This document shows, piece after piece, positions 41,084-53,700 of a stretch of 56,006 nt of DNA (position 1 is the stretch's first letter; the number at the start of each line of letters is the position of its first letter). The notes under the pieces are model-generated. The model searched no databases. It saw only the letters and a program-made list of their open reading frames with translations, and was not told the DNA's origin. The DNA is from Hydrogenophaga sp. A37. GTDB lineage: Bacteria; Pseudomonadota; Gammaproteobacteria; Burkholderiales; Burkholderiaceae_C. Both the position numbers and the translations under genes were made by a program. Where the stretch lies: positions 1 to 56,006 of the forward strand of contig NZ_MUNZ01000059.1 of assembly GCF_002001205.1 (NCBI RefSeq), given 5' to 3'.

Positions 41084-41572
41084 ATGACACCGATCCGGCC
41101 TCACAAGATCCCGCAATCCGTGTTGGTGGTGATCCACACCTCGGCGCTGGAGGTGTTGCTGATCGAGCGCTCCGATGCCCCGGGGTTCTGGCAGTCTGTG
41201 ACTGGCTCCAAGGACCATGTGAACGAGTCCTTCGAGGTCACAGCGGTTCGGGAGGTTTTCGAGGAAACGGGCCTGGATGCCCACGCGCCGCACCATGTGT
41301 TGCGCGACTGGGCGCTGGAGAATGTCTACGACATCTATCCCCAATGGCGGCATCGCTATGCGCCAGGGGTCGCACAGAACACCGAGCACCTCTTTGGTCT
41401 TTGTGTGCCGCAGGCGTTGCCCGTGCAGCTGAACCCGAGGGAACACCGTGAACAGGTGTGGTTGCCATGGACCGCAGCGGCCGACCGGTGTTTTTCGCCT
41501 TCCAATGCCGAAGCCATTCTGAATCTGCCCTTTTTTGGTGCACCACATCCCATGAAAGACGTGAGATTTTGA
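41084..41572 (+). CDS. nudB: Dihydroneopterin triphosphate diphosphatase NudB
   Basis: A 162-residue Nudix hydrolase that probably removes pyrophosphate from dihydroneopterin triphosphate in folate synthesis. The Nudix box reads GSKDHVNESFEVTAVREVFE then ETGL; it has one residue more between the first Gly and Glu than the textbook pattern, a form I know from related NudB sequences. The position next to aspS is the same as in E. coli and supports the call. Confidence 0.9.
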   Translation: MTPIRPHKIPQSVLVVIHTSALEVLLIERSDAPGFWQSVTGSKDHVNESFEVTAVREVFEETGLDAHAPHHVLRDWALENVYDIYPQWRHRYAPGVAQNTEHLFGLCVPQALPVQLNPREHREQVWLPWTAAADRCFSPSNAEAILNLPFFGAPHPMKDVRF

Positions 41573-41788
41573 CCTTTGGCGGTTGCTGATGGGTGGAATA
41601 TTGTGTCCTTTCGCTGCGACGCCTGCGCTTCAAAACTGTGCGACAAGTTACGAAAAAGGTGTAGATATGCTGGGTTCGTCTCGAAAAATGGCAATAGAAC
41701 CTTAAGGCTTTGGTACCCTCGACGGGATTGAGCCTAGGTAACAAATGAGGGTGTCTGGAAACATCCGATTACATTTTTGCGCACCAGC
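41573..41788 (+). promoter_or_regulatory. Upstream region of the giant adhesin
   Basis: This 216-bp region has more A and T than its surroundings and holds no gene. A possible -10 (TAGATA near 41662) has a weak GCGACA 16 bases upstream. No clear ribosome-binding site precedes the adhesin ATG. In-frame codons upstream of the ATG run into a TAG at 41735 without another start, so the start at 41789 stands. Confidence 0.35.
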
Positions 41789-44700
41789 ATGAACACGTCA
41801 TACAAATCGATCTGGAACGAAACCCTCGGCACTTATGTGGCTGCAGCTGAGACATCCACCTCCAGTGGTCGAAAGGTGTCGTCTGCACGCAAGTCACGAA
41901 GGGCGCCATTGCGGGCCCATTCGAGCCAGATCGCTTTGGAGCAACGCATCGTTTTCGATGCCGCCATGCCTGCCACCATGATCGACACCCAGACAGACAA
42001 GGCGCCGGGCGATACCGCCTTGCTGGAAGACCTGGACCGACTGGAGGCAGACGATGCACAGGCGGACGAGCCTGTGGCAGAGGTTGAGGCTCCCGAGCCC
42101 GCTGCATCGCCTGCGTCCACCGTGGTGGTTGCTACCCCTTCTGCTGACGAAGAGGAGGGCGGTGCAGCGCCAGTGGCGGGGGCGGATGACGTGGCGGATG
42201 CCGACGTTGCAGAGGAAGAGACGGTTGAGGTTGTGGCTTCACCAGACGAAGCCGATTCGCCCGAAACAGCCGAAGCGCCTGAGCTGGACCCTGCCGAAAC
42301 CGATGCAGCGACCACCGAGGCTTTGGCGGCGGAGGCATCCGAAGAACGTGTCGAGATCATCTTTGTAGACGCCGTGGTGGCGGACATCGCCGATGACCTG
42401 AGCTGGCACTCCGGTGAGGTCTATGTGCTGGACGCCAACCGTGATGGCGTCGAGCAGATGGCTGAAATCCTGAACGGCCGCACAGGGATCGATGCGATTC
42501 ACATCCTCAGCCACGGCACCCCGGGTCGCCTGGAGTTGGGCAACACGACACTGGATGCGACCTCCATGGCCGGCGACCACGCCGACGAGCTGGCCGCCAT
42601 CCGCGCCGCGTTGTCTGACGATGCCGACCTGCTGCTGTACGGGTGCGACGTGTCGTCCACCGATGCCGGCGTGGCCTTTGTCGAGGCGCTGTCCGAAGCC
42701 ACGGGCGCCGATGTCGCTGCGTCCAACGACGACACCGGCGCAGAGGCGCTGGGCGGTGACTGGGTGCTGGAGACGCAGGTGGGCGGCACCATCGAGACCG
42801 CTGTGATCACGGTCTCCCAGATGGCGGGCCTGCTCACCACGGCGGTCATCAACGGCGCCGGCGCTGTCCTGGGCGTCCAGGGCATGACCATCTACAGCAT
42901 CGACCTCACCACCGGCAAGGCCACGCCGCTGACCACGGTCCCAGCCACCGTCGGTGGCATTGCACTCGCCGCCGCCGACGGCCTGAACTCGTTGGCCGTG
43001 GATCAGGCCAACGGGCTGATCTACTACATGTCCAACACGGCGAACGCCGCCAACACGGCGCTGTTCGCCTACAACTTCATCACCAACACCCACGTCCTGA
43101 TCGACGCCAACCTCACCGACAACGGCGTGCAGGTGGGTGCCACTGGCGTGGGCAGCGGCGCGGCCACGTTTGCCAACGGGCTCCTGTACATCGGCATCGA
43201 GAACAACAGTGGTGGTGATGGGTTCGGCACCGTCACGGACGACTCGATTTACCGGTTGACCATGTCTGCGAACGGTCTTTCGGTGGTGTCAGGTGCGTCC
43301 CTGGTGCTGAACATCACCAACAACGACTGGGGTGACCTGGCCTATGACTCGGCCACCAACACCTTGCAAAGTTCGACGCTGAACGCGGCCCAGACGGCCG
43401 TGAACATGACACGCTACACCCTGAACACGGGCGGAACGGCGGTCACCGCAACCAACACCGTCGCGGTGGCCACCACCGCTTCCCAAGGTGCTCAGAGTCA
43501 GGTGGGTGGAACGTACCTGCTCAGCACCACGGTGCAGCAATACAACCCGGTCACCGGCGCCTTGATCGACTCTCCGGTGGCGATCACCACCAACGGCACC
43601 ACGGCGCTGGCTAGTTCGTTGAGCGACGCGGCCAGCTGGACGCCGCCCACCGCCACGCTGGGCGACCGGGTGTTCACCGACACCAATGCCAACGGCACGT
43701 TTGACGGTACCGACACTGGCATTGCCGGCGTGACCGTGAGGTTGGTCGACGACGTCAACAACAACGGCATCGCGGATGTCGGTGAACGCGAGCTGGCGAT
43801 CGACACCACGAACGCCAACGGCGAATACATGTTCACGGGCGTGTTGCCCGGCAACTACATCGTGCAAGTCACGGACACGGGTGGCGTGTTGGGCGGCGGG
43901 CGTGTCTACACCACGGCGGGCGGTGCCACCAATGCCAATGGCGACATCACGCTGATCGGGGCCACCAATCTGAACCTCGACTTCGGGTTGAACAACCGAC
44001 CACCCCTGAACGTGGTTCCTGGCGCACAAACCATTGCCGAAGACACCACACTGACCATCACCGGCGTGTCGGCCAACGATCCCGACGGCAATCTGAGCAC
44101 CACCCAGCTGACGGTGACCAACGGCACGCTCAATGTGAACCTGGCCGGTGGCGCCACCATCTCTTCGGGAGGGAACGGCACGGGCTCGCTCACCCTCTCG
44201 GGCACCGCTGCCCAGATCAACGCTGCACTGGCTTCGATCAATTACCTGCCGACCTCCAACTACTTTGGCCCGGCGGTGTTGACCGTCCGATCGACCGACG
44301 TGGCGGGGCTCCAGGACACCGACACCGTCAACATCACGGTCTCGGCCGTCAATGATCCCCCGGTGGATGGCAACGAGACCAACACGGTCATCGAAGACAC
44401 GACACTGACCGTGGCCAATGGCGCGGCGGGCGACTTGCTGAACAACGTGACCGATGTGGATGGCGGCACGCCGACCATCACACAGTTCACGGTCAACGGC
44501 AATACGCTGACGGCCGGTCAGACCGCGACCATCGCGGGCGTGGGCACTCTCACGGTCAATGTCAACGGCAGCTACGTCTTTGTGCCCGTGCTGAACTACG
44601 CCGGTGCGATCCCTGTGACCACCTACACCGTGTCCGACGGTGCCGGCGGGACCGACACCTCCACGCTGACGCTGGTGATCACGCCGGTGAACGATGCGCC

Positions 44701-47700
44701 GGTGGCGATCAATGACAGCATCACGGTGACCGAAGACACGCCGTTCACTTCGGTGGTCGATTTGGATGCCAACGACATCGACATGGACGGCGACGCCCTG
44801 ACGGTGGTGCCGGGCAGCTTCACGACAGTGCAAGGAGGCACCATCGTGATGGCAGTGGATGGCAGCTACACCTACACACCACCGGCCAATTACTCAGGCA
44901 CCGACAGCGTGGGCTACACGGTGACCGATGGCACGGCCTCGGACACGGGCATTCTGAACATCACCGTTGTCCCCGACTTCGACAGTGACGGCGTCAACGA
45001 CGACGACGACATCGACGACGACGACGACGGCATCATCGATTCGGTGGAGGCAGGGACCCCCCTTGTCGCCATGGTGTCTCCCACCACGGTGCAGGCCGAC
45101 GTGCTGGAAAACGCGCCATTCAGCCACACCTTTCCGCTCGACCCGGCAGGCGCGGCCACCCTCCCGGATGGGGGTGTCACCGTCACCGTGTTGTCAGGGG
45201 ACGTGGGAGGAGGTAATCAGTGGCAGGGATATCAACCTCCGATCACCTCGATGACGGTCGAAATGTATGGCACCTCCGTGACCATGCCGACGCAGTACCT
45301 GGACTTGATCGGCTCGATTCCGCGCGTGATCGAGATCGACTACGGCGCGACGGCCGACAGCCTCGATACCGCTGATCACGAGTACCACTTCGTGATTGGC
45401 ATCGCCGGACTGGCCCAAGAGTTCGGCGGAACGGCGTTCACCACCATCACGTCCAGCACCAACCTCACCGTCCTGGCCAACGCAGACGTCTTTGGATCCA
45501 ACCAGTATTCCCTGCTCGATGGCGTGGAATCCACCACGCCGGGCATGACGGGCACCGTCGTCAGCTCCAATCTGTCCACCGTGGCCAACGGCTACACCTT
45601 TTACGAGATCGCCGGGGACATCTCCAGCTTCACACTGACCTACACCGGTAACGACCCACACGGTCTGATTTTCGGGGTGGTCACCGTGCCTTTGGGCACT
45701 TCGCGGGACATCGACGCGGATGATGATGGCATCACCGACAACGTCGAGGCACAAACCACGGCGGGATACATCGCTCCCTCGGGCACCGACAGCGACAGCA
45801 ACGGGCTGGATGACATTTACGAAAGCGCACCGGGTGCTGGCGAGGGATTGACCCCGGTCGACACCGACGGTGACACCGCGGATGACTATCTCGACGCCGA
45901 CAGCGACGCCGACGGCACGGCGGATGTGGCCGAGCGTGGAGACGGTGGCCCGACCTCTGTCACCAGCACCACCGATACAGACGGTGATGGCCTGTTCGAC
46001 ACATTTGAAGGGAGCGATGTCAACGATGGCGTCGACACCAACGACGAAAACCTGACGGGCACCACCTTCAATCTGGACGGTGTTCCTGCGTTGGCGGCCG
46101 ATGGCTCCAATGCGGTTCCGTTGACGACCGACTTGTTGTTCAGGGATGTCAACGACGCACCGGTGGACGGCAACGAGACCAACACGGTACAGGAAGACAC
46201 GCTGTTGACGGTGACCGATGGTTCGCCGCAAGACCTGCTGGCCAACGCCACCGACGTGGACGGCAACCCGCTGACGATCACGGACTTCACGGTGAACGGC
46301 AACACGCTGACGGCGGGCCAGACCGCGACCATCGTGGGTGTGGGCGACCTGACGATCAACGCCAACGGCTCGTACAGCTTTGCGCCGGCCACCAACTACA
46401 CCGGCGCGATTCCGGTGGCCAGCTACACGGTGAGCGACGGCCAGGGCGGCACCGACACCTCCACGCTCACGCTGACGATGGCGCCCGTCAACGACGCCCC
46501 GGTGGACGGCGATGAGAGCAACACGGTCACAGAAGACATCACACTGACGGTGGTCGATGGTGCGGCAGGACCGCAGGGCGACCTGCTCAACAACTACAGC
46601 GACATCGAAGGCGGCACGCCGACGATCACGGACTTCACGGTGAACGGCAACACGCTGACGGCAGGCCAGACCGCGACCATCGTGGGTGTGGGCAACCTGA
46701 CGATCAACGCCAACGGCTCGTACAGCTTTGCGCCGACCACCAACTACACCGGTGCGATTCCGGTGGCGACCTACACGGTGAGCGACGGTGCTGGAGGCAC
46801 AGACACCTCCACGCTGACACTGACCATGGTTCCAGACAACGACCCGCCAGTGCTGGACCTGGATGGCGACGACTCCAGCGGTGCATTGGGTGGGGGCACG
46901 ACCTTGGGCTCCAACCTGGTGGTGAATGGCGACTTCGCGGCTGGAAATTCCGGCTTTTCGTCCGTTTACACGACCGGCGGCGGATCCTTCGTCTTGTTTA
47001 ACGAAGGGCAGTATTTCATTGGCGATGCCAGTGTGAACTGGATGCCCAACGGGTCCGACCTGGTGACTGCAGATCCGTTTGGCAGCACGACAGGTCAGAT
47101 GATGTACATCAATGGCTCACCCACGGCAGGGGATGTCTATTGGTCGCAAACGCTGACGGTGGAGCCCAACACCGACTACGAGTTTTCCGTGTGGGCCACC
47201 AATGTGAACGACTGGGCAGGTCCGACCGGCGATGGGTCCGCAGACCCGCAATTTGAATTGCGCATTGACGGCGTCGTGGTCGCTTCCGGGCAGCTGTCTT
47301 ACCTCACGGCCGGTGTGTGGGAGCAGTTTTCAGGCACCTGGAATTCGGGCGCAGCCACCAGCGTGACGCTGGCCATGTCCACAGCCTCGGGTGCTGGGGA
47401 TGGCAATGATCTCGCAGTGACGGGTTTTGCACTCAACGAGGTGGTGGTCAGCTCCAACCCGAACTATGTGACCACCTTCACGGAAAACGGCCCGGCGGTC
47501 GCCATTGCCGATCTGGACTCATCTGTCACAGACGTGGACGATACCCACATTGAGTCGGCCACGGTGGTCCTGACAAACGCACAGACGGGTGATGTGCTGT
47601 CGGTGGGCGGCAGCTTGCCAGCAGGTATTGCGGCCAGCATCGACACCAGTGTTCCCGGGCAAATCACTGTGACGTTGACCGGCTCTGCAACGCTGGCGCA

Positions 47701-50700
47701 GTATGAGACTGCGCTCGAAGCGCTGCGCTTCGAAAACACCTCTGACACACCCGATGTGACAGATCGAATGGTCGAGGTCGTCGTCAACGACGGTACATTC
47801 AATTCAAACACCGCAACCACCACCATCCATGTGGTTCCGGTCAACGATGCGCCAGTGGACGGCAACGAGACCAACACGGTCACGGAAGACATCACGCTGA
47901 CGGTGGCCGACGGTGCGGCAGGACCGCAGGGCGACCTGCTCAACAACTACAGCGACATCGAAGGCGGCACGCCGACGATCACGGACTTCACGGTCAACGG
48001 CAACACACTGACGGCGGGCCAGACCGCGACCATCGTGGGCGTGGGCAACCTGACGATCAACGCCAACGGCAGCTACAGCTTTGCGCCGGCCACCAACTAC
48101 ACCGGTGCCATTCCGGTGGCCAGCTACACGGTGAGCGACGGCCAGGGCGGCACCGACACCTCCACGCTCACGCTGACGATGGCACCCGTCAACGATGCGC
48201 CAGTGGACGGCAACGAGACCAACACGGTCACGGAAGACACCACCCTGACGGTGGTCGACGGTGCGGCCGGCCCGCAGGGTGACCTGCTCAACAACTACAG
48301 CGACATCGAAGGCAACCCGCCGACGATCACGGACTTCACGGTGAATGGCAACACGCTGACGGCGGGCCAGACCGCGACCATCGTGGGTGTGGGCAACCTG
48401 ACGATCAACGCCAACGGCTCGTACAGCTTTGCGCCGGTAGTCAACTACACCGGTGCCATTCCGGTGGCCACCTACACGGTGAGCGACGGCCAGGGCGGCA
48501 CCGACACCTCCGCGCTCACGTTGACCATGGCACCCGTCAACGACGCACCGGTGGACGGCAACGAGACCAACACGGTCACGGAAGACATCACGCTGACGGT
48601 GGCCGACGGCGCCCCAGGCGCACAAGGCGACCTGCTGAACAACTACAGCGACATCGAAGGCAACCCGCCGACGATCACGGACTTTACGGTCGACGGCAAC
48701 ACGCTGACAGCCGGCCAGACCGCGAGCATCGCGGGCGTGGGCAACCTGACGATCAACGCCAACGGCTCGTACAGCTTTGCGCCGGCAACCAACTACACCG
48801 GTGCCATTCCGGTGGCCAGCTACACGGTCAGTGACGGGCAGGGCGGCACGGACACCTCCACGCTCACGTTGAGCATGGCGCCCGTGAATGACGCGCCAGT
48901 GGACGGCAACGAGACCAACACGGTCACGGAAGACATCACGCTGACGGTGGTCGATGGTTCGCCGCAAGACCTGCTGGCCAACGCCACGGACATTGACGGC
49001 AACCCGCTGACGATCACAGACTTCACGGTGAATGGCAACACGCTGACGGCGGGCCAGACCGCGACCATCGCGGGTGTTGGCGCGCTCACGATCAACGCCA
49101 ACGGTTCGTACAACTTTGCGCCGGCCACCGACTACACCGGTGCCATTCCCGTGGTCACCTACACGGTGAGCGATGGCGCTGGCGGTACCGACACTTCCAC
49201 GCTCACGCTGACGATGGCGCCGGCGAACGATCCACCCGATGCGGTTGACGACACGCAAGCCGCCGTCGCAGAAACGCCAACCGCATTGACATTGCTGGCC
49301 AACGACTCTGATGTGGATGGTGACTCACCACTGACGGTGACAACAGCCACACTGGCCAACCCCGCCCTGGGCACACTGAACAACGTGGGCGGCGTGTGGA
49401 CCTTCACCTCGGCCCCGGGCGTGAGTGGCCCGGTGGTGATCAACTACACGATCAGCGATCCCACAGGTGCCACAGACAGCGCAACGCACACGGTCAACGT
49501 GGCGAACCAGCCACCGGTGCTGACCGATCCGGACCCGACACCGGGCACGCCAAGCATCGACCCGGGCGACCCGAACAACCTCTTGGTTCCGGCGGTGGAC
49601 AACGTGCCGGTGTCGGTGGACCTGGACAGCTACTTCACGGACCCGAACACGGGCGACGTGCTGACGTTCACACCCGATCTGACGGGTCAACCAGCCTGGG
49701 TGACCTACGACCCGGTGACCCATGTGCTGGGCGGCACGCCGCCGGTGGACAACGCGGGCACACCCGTGGTGGTGCCCGTGACGGTGAACGACGGCCAAGG
49801 TGGAACCTTCACAGGCACGATCACGATCACGCCGGTGAACCCCGGGCCGGACGCGGTGAACGACACGCAAGCCGCTGCCGCAGAAACGCCAACCGCATTG
49901 ACGCTGCTGGGCAATGACACGGACCCCGATGGGGATCCGCTGACGGTGACGACGGCCACGCTGGCCAATCCGGCCCTGGGCACACTGAACAACGTGGGTG
50001 GTGTGTGGACCTTCACCTCGGCCCCCGGGGTGAGTGGCACGGTGGTGATCAACTACACCATCGTGGACCAGGACGGCGCCACAGACAGCGCAACACACAC
50101 GGTCAACGTGGCGAACCAACCACCAGTGCTGATCGATCCGGACCCAACACCGGGCACGCCAAGCATTGATCCGGGCAACCCGAACAACCTGCTGGTACCT
50201 GCGGTGGACAACGTGCCGGTGTCGGTGGACCTGGACAGCTACTTCACGGACCCGAACACGGGCGACGTGCTGACGTTCACCCCCGATCTGAGCGCTGCGC
50301 CAGCCTGGGTGACCTACAACCCGGTGACCCACGTGCTGGGCGGCACACCCCCAGTGGACAACGCCGGCCCGGTGAGCATTCCCGTGACGGTGGACGACGG
50401 CAACGGTGGCAGCTTCACCGGCACGATCACGATCACCCCGGTGAACCCTGGACCGGACGCGGTGAACGACACGCAAGCCGCTGCCGCAGAAACACCAACT
50501 GCATTGACGCTGCTGGGCAATGACACGGACCCCGATGGGGATCCGCTGACGGTGACGACGGCCACACTGGCCAACCCGGCGCTGGGCACGCTGAGCAACG
50601 TCGGAGGTGTGTGGACCTTCACCTCGGCCCCCGGGGTGAGTGGCACGGTGGTGATCAACTACACCATCGTGGACCAGGACGGCGCCACAGACAGCGCAAC

Positions 50701-53700
50701 ACACACGATCACCGTGGCGAACCAACCACCAGTGCTGATCGATCCGGACCCAACACCGGGCACCCCGAGCATCGATCCAGGCGACCCGAACAACCTCTTG
50801 GTGCCGGCCGTGGACAACGTGCCGGTGGCCGTGGACCTGGACAGCTACTTCACGGACCCGAACACGGGTGATGTGTTGAGCTTCACACCGGACCTGACGG
50901 GTCAACCGGCCTGGGTGACCTACAACCCGGTGACCCACGTGCTGGGCGGCACGCCGCCGGTGGACAACGCCGGTCCGGTGAGCATTCCCGTGACGGTGAA
51001 CGATGGCCAAGGTGGCAGCTTCACGGGCACGATCACGATCACACCGGTGAACCCCGGACCGGACGCGGTGACCGACACGCAGGCGGTGGCGCCAGAAGTG
51101 GCCACGGCGGTGACGCTGCTCGCGAACGACACGGACCCCGATGGGGACCCACTGACGGTGACAACGGCCACGCTGGCCAACCCCGCGCTGGGCACGTTGA
51201 ACAACGTGGGTGGTGTGTGGACCTTCACCTCGGCCCCGGGCGTGAGTGGCCCGGTGGTGATCAACTACAGCATCGTGGACCAGGACGGCGCCACGGACAG
51301 CGCAACACACACGGTCAACGTGGCGAACCAACCACCGGTGCTGACCGATCCGGACCCAACACCGGGCACGCCGAGCATTGATCCAGGCGACCCGAACAAC
51401 CTCTTGGTTCCAGCGGTGGACAACGTGCCGGTGTCGGTGGACCTGGACAGCTACTTCACGGACCCGAACACGGGCGACGTGCTGACGTTCACACCCGATC
51501 TGAGCGCTGCGCCAGCCTGGGTGACCTACGACCCGGTGACCCATGTGCTGGGCGGCACGCCGCCCGTGGACAACGCGGGCACACCTGTGGTGGTGCCGGT
51601 GACCGTGAACGACGGCCAAGGTGGCACCTTCACCGGCACGATCACGATCACGCCGGTGAACCCTGGACCGGACGCGGTGAACGACACGCAGGCGGTGGCC
51701 CCGGAAGTGGCCACGGCGGTGACGCTGCTCGCGAACGACACGGACCCCGATGGGGACCCGCTGACGGTGACAACGGCCACGCTGGCCAACCCCGCCCTGG
51801 GCACGCTGAACAACGTGGGCGGTGTGTGGACCTTCACCTCGGCCCCGGGTGTCTCCGGACCGGTGGTGATCAACTACAGCATCGTGGACCAGGACGGCGC
51901 CACAGACAGCGCAACGCACACGGTCACCGTGGCGAACCAGCCACCAGTGCTGACCGATCCGGACCCCACACCGGGCACGCCAAGCATCGACCCGGGCGAC
52001 CCGAACAACCTCTTGGTGCCGGCCGTGGACAACGTGCCGGTGGCCGTGGACCTGGACAGCTACTTCACGGACCCGAACACGGGCGACGTGCTGAGCTTCA
52101 CACCGGACCTGACGGGTCAACCGGCCTGGGTGACCTACGACCCGGTGACCCACGTGCTGGGCGGCACGCCGCCGGTGGACAACGCCGGTCCGGTGAGCAT
52201 CCCCGTGACGGTGAACGACGGGCAAGGTGGCACCTTCACGGGCACGATCACGATCACGCCGGTGAACCCCGGGCCGGACGCGGTGAACGACACGCAAGCC
52301 GCTGCCGCAGAAACACCAACTGCATTGACGCTGCTGGGCAATGACACGGACCCCGATGGGGACCCACTGACGGTGACGACGGCCACGCTGGCCAACCCGG
52401 CCCTCGGCACGTTGAACAACGTGGGTGGCGTCTGGACCTTCACCTCAGCACCCGGGGTCTCCGGACCGGTGGTGATCAACTACACCATCGTGGACCAGGA
52501 CGGCGCCACAGACAGCGCAACGCACACGGTCAACGTGGCGAACCAACCACCAGTGCTGATCGATCCGGACCCAACACCGGGCACCCCGAGCATCGATCCA
52601 GGCGACCCGAACAACCTCTTGGTTCCAGCGGTGGACAACGTGCCGGTGGCCGTGGACCTGGACAGCTACTTCACGGACCCGAACACGGGCGACGTGCTGA
52701 GCTTCACGCCAGACCTGACCGGTCAACCAGCCTGGGTGACCTACGACCCGGTGACCCACGTGCTGGGCGGCACCCCCCCGGTGGACAACGCCGGTCCGGT
52801 GAGCATTCCCGTGACGGTGAACGATGGCCAAGGTGGCAGCTTCACGGGCACGATCACGATCACGCCGGTGAACCCCGGGCCGGATGCGGTGAACGACACG
52901 CAGGCGGTGGCCTCGGAAGTGGCCACGGCGGTGACGCTGCTCGCGAACGACACGGACCCCGATGGGGACCCACTGACGGTGACGACGGCCACGCTGGCCA
53001 ACCCGGCCCTGGGCACACTGAACAACGTGGGTGGTGTGTGGACCTTCACCTCGGCCCCGGGCGTGAGTGGACCGGTGGTGATCAACTACAGCATCGTGGA
53101 CCAGGACGGCGCCACGGACAGCGCGACGCACACCTTGGATGTGACCAACCTGCCACCGATCCTGATCGATCCGGACCCAACGCCAGGCACGCCAAGCATC
53201 GATCCGGGCGACCCGAACAACCTCCTGGTGCCGGCGGTGGACAACGTGCCGGTGGCCGTGGACCTGGACAGCTACTTCACGGACCCGAACACGGGCGACG
53301 TGCTGAGCTTCACACCCGATCTGACCGGTCAACCGGCCTGGGTGACGTACGACCCGGTGACCCACGTGCTGGGCGGCACACCCCCAGTGGACAACGCCGG
53401 CCCGGTGAGCATTCCCGTGACGGTGGACGACGGCAACGGTGGCAGCTTCACCGGCACGATCACGATCACCCCGGTGAACCCCGGGCCGGTGGCGACGGAC
53501 AACGTGGAGACGACCACGCAGGATGTGCCCGTGAGCGGGAACCTGATCACGGACAACACCGGAGACGGTGTGGACAGCGACGTCGACGGCGACCCGTTGA
53601 CGGTCAGCGGCTTCACGGTGGGGGGTGTGCCTGGCGTGGTGGGCACGCCGCAGAACATCACCAACGTGGGCACGCTCACGGTCAACGCCGACGGCAGCTA

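Noticed and set aside
49325..52297. A 990-codon open frame on the minus strand across the type B repeats
   Set aside because: It mirrors the repeat unit of the plus-strand adhesin, has an odd His/Arg/Val-rich composition and no recognisable domain. High-GC tandem repeats whose codons avoid minus-strand stops explain it.
49238..53488. Regularly spaced repeats as a CRISPR array
   Set aside because: The units are about 606 bp, in frame within a protein, and nearly identical throughout; there are no short repeats with unique spacers and no cas genes.
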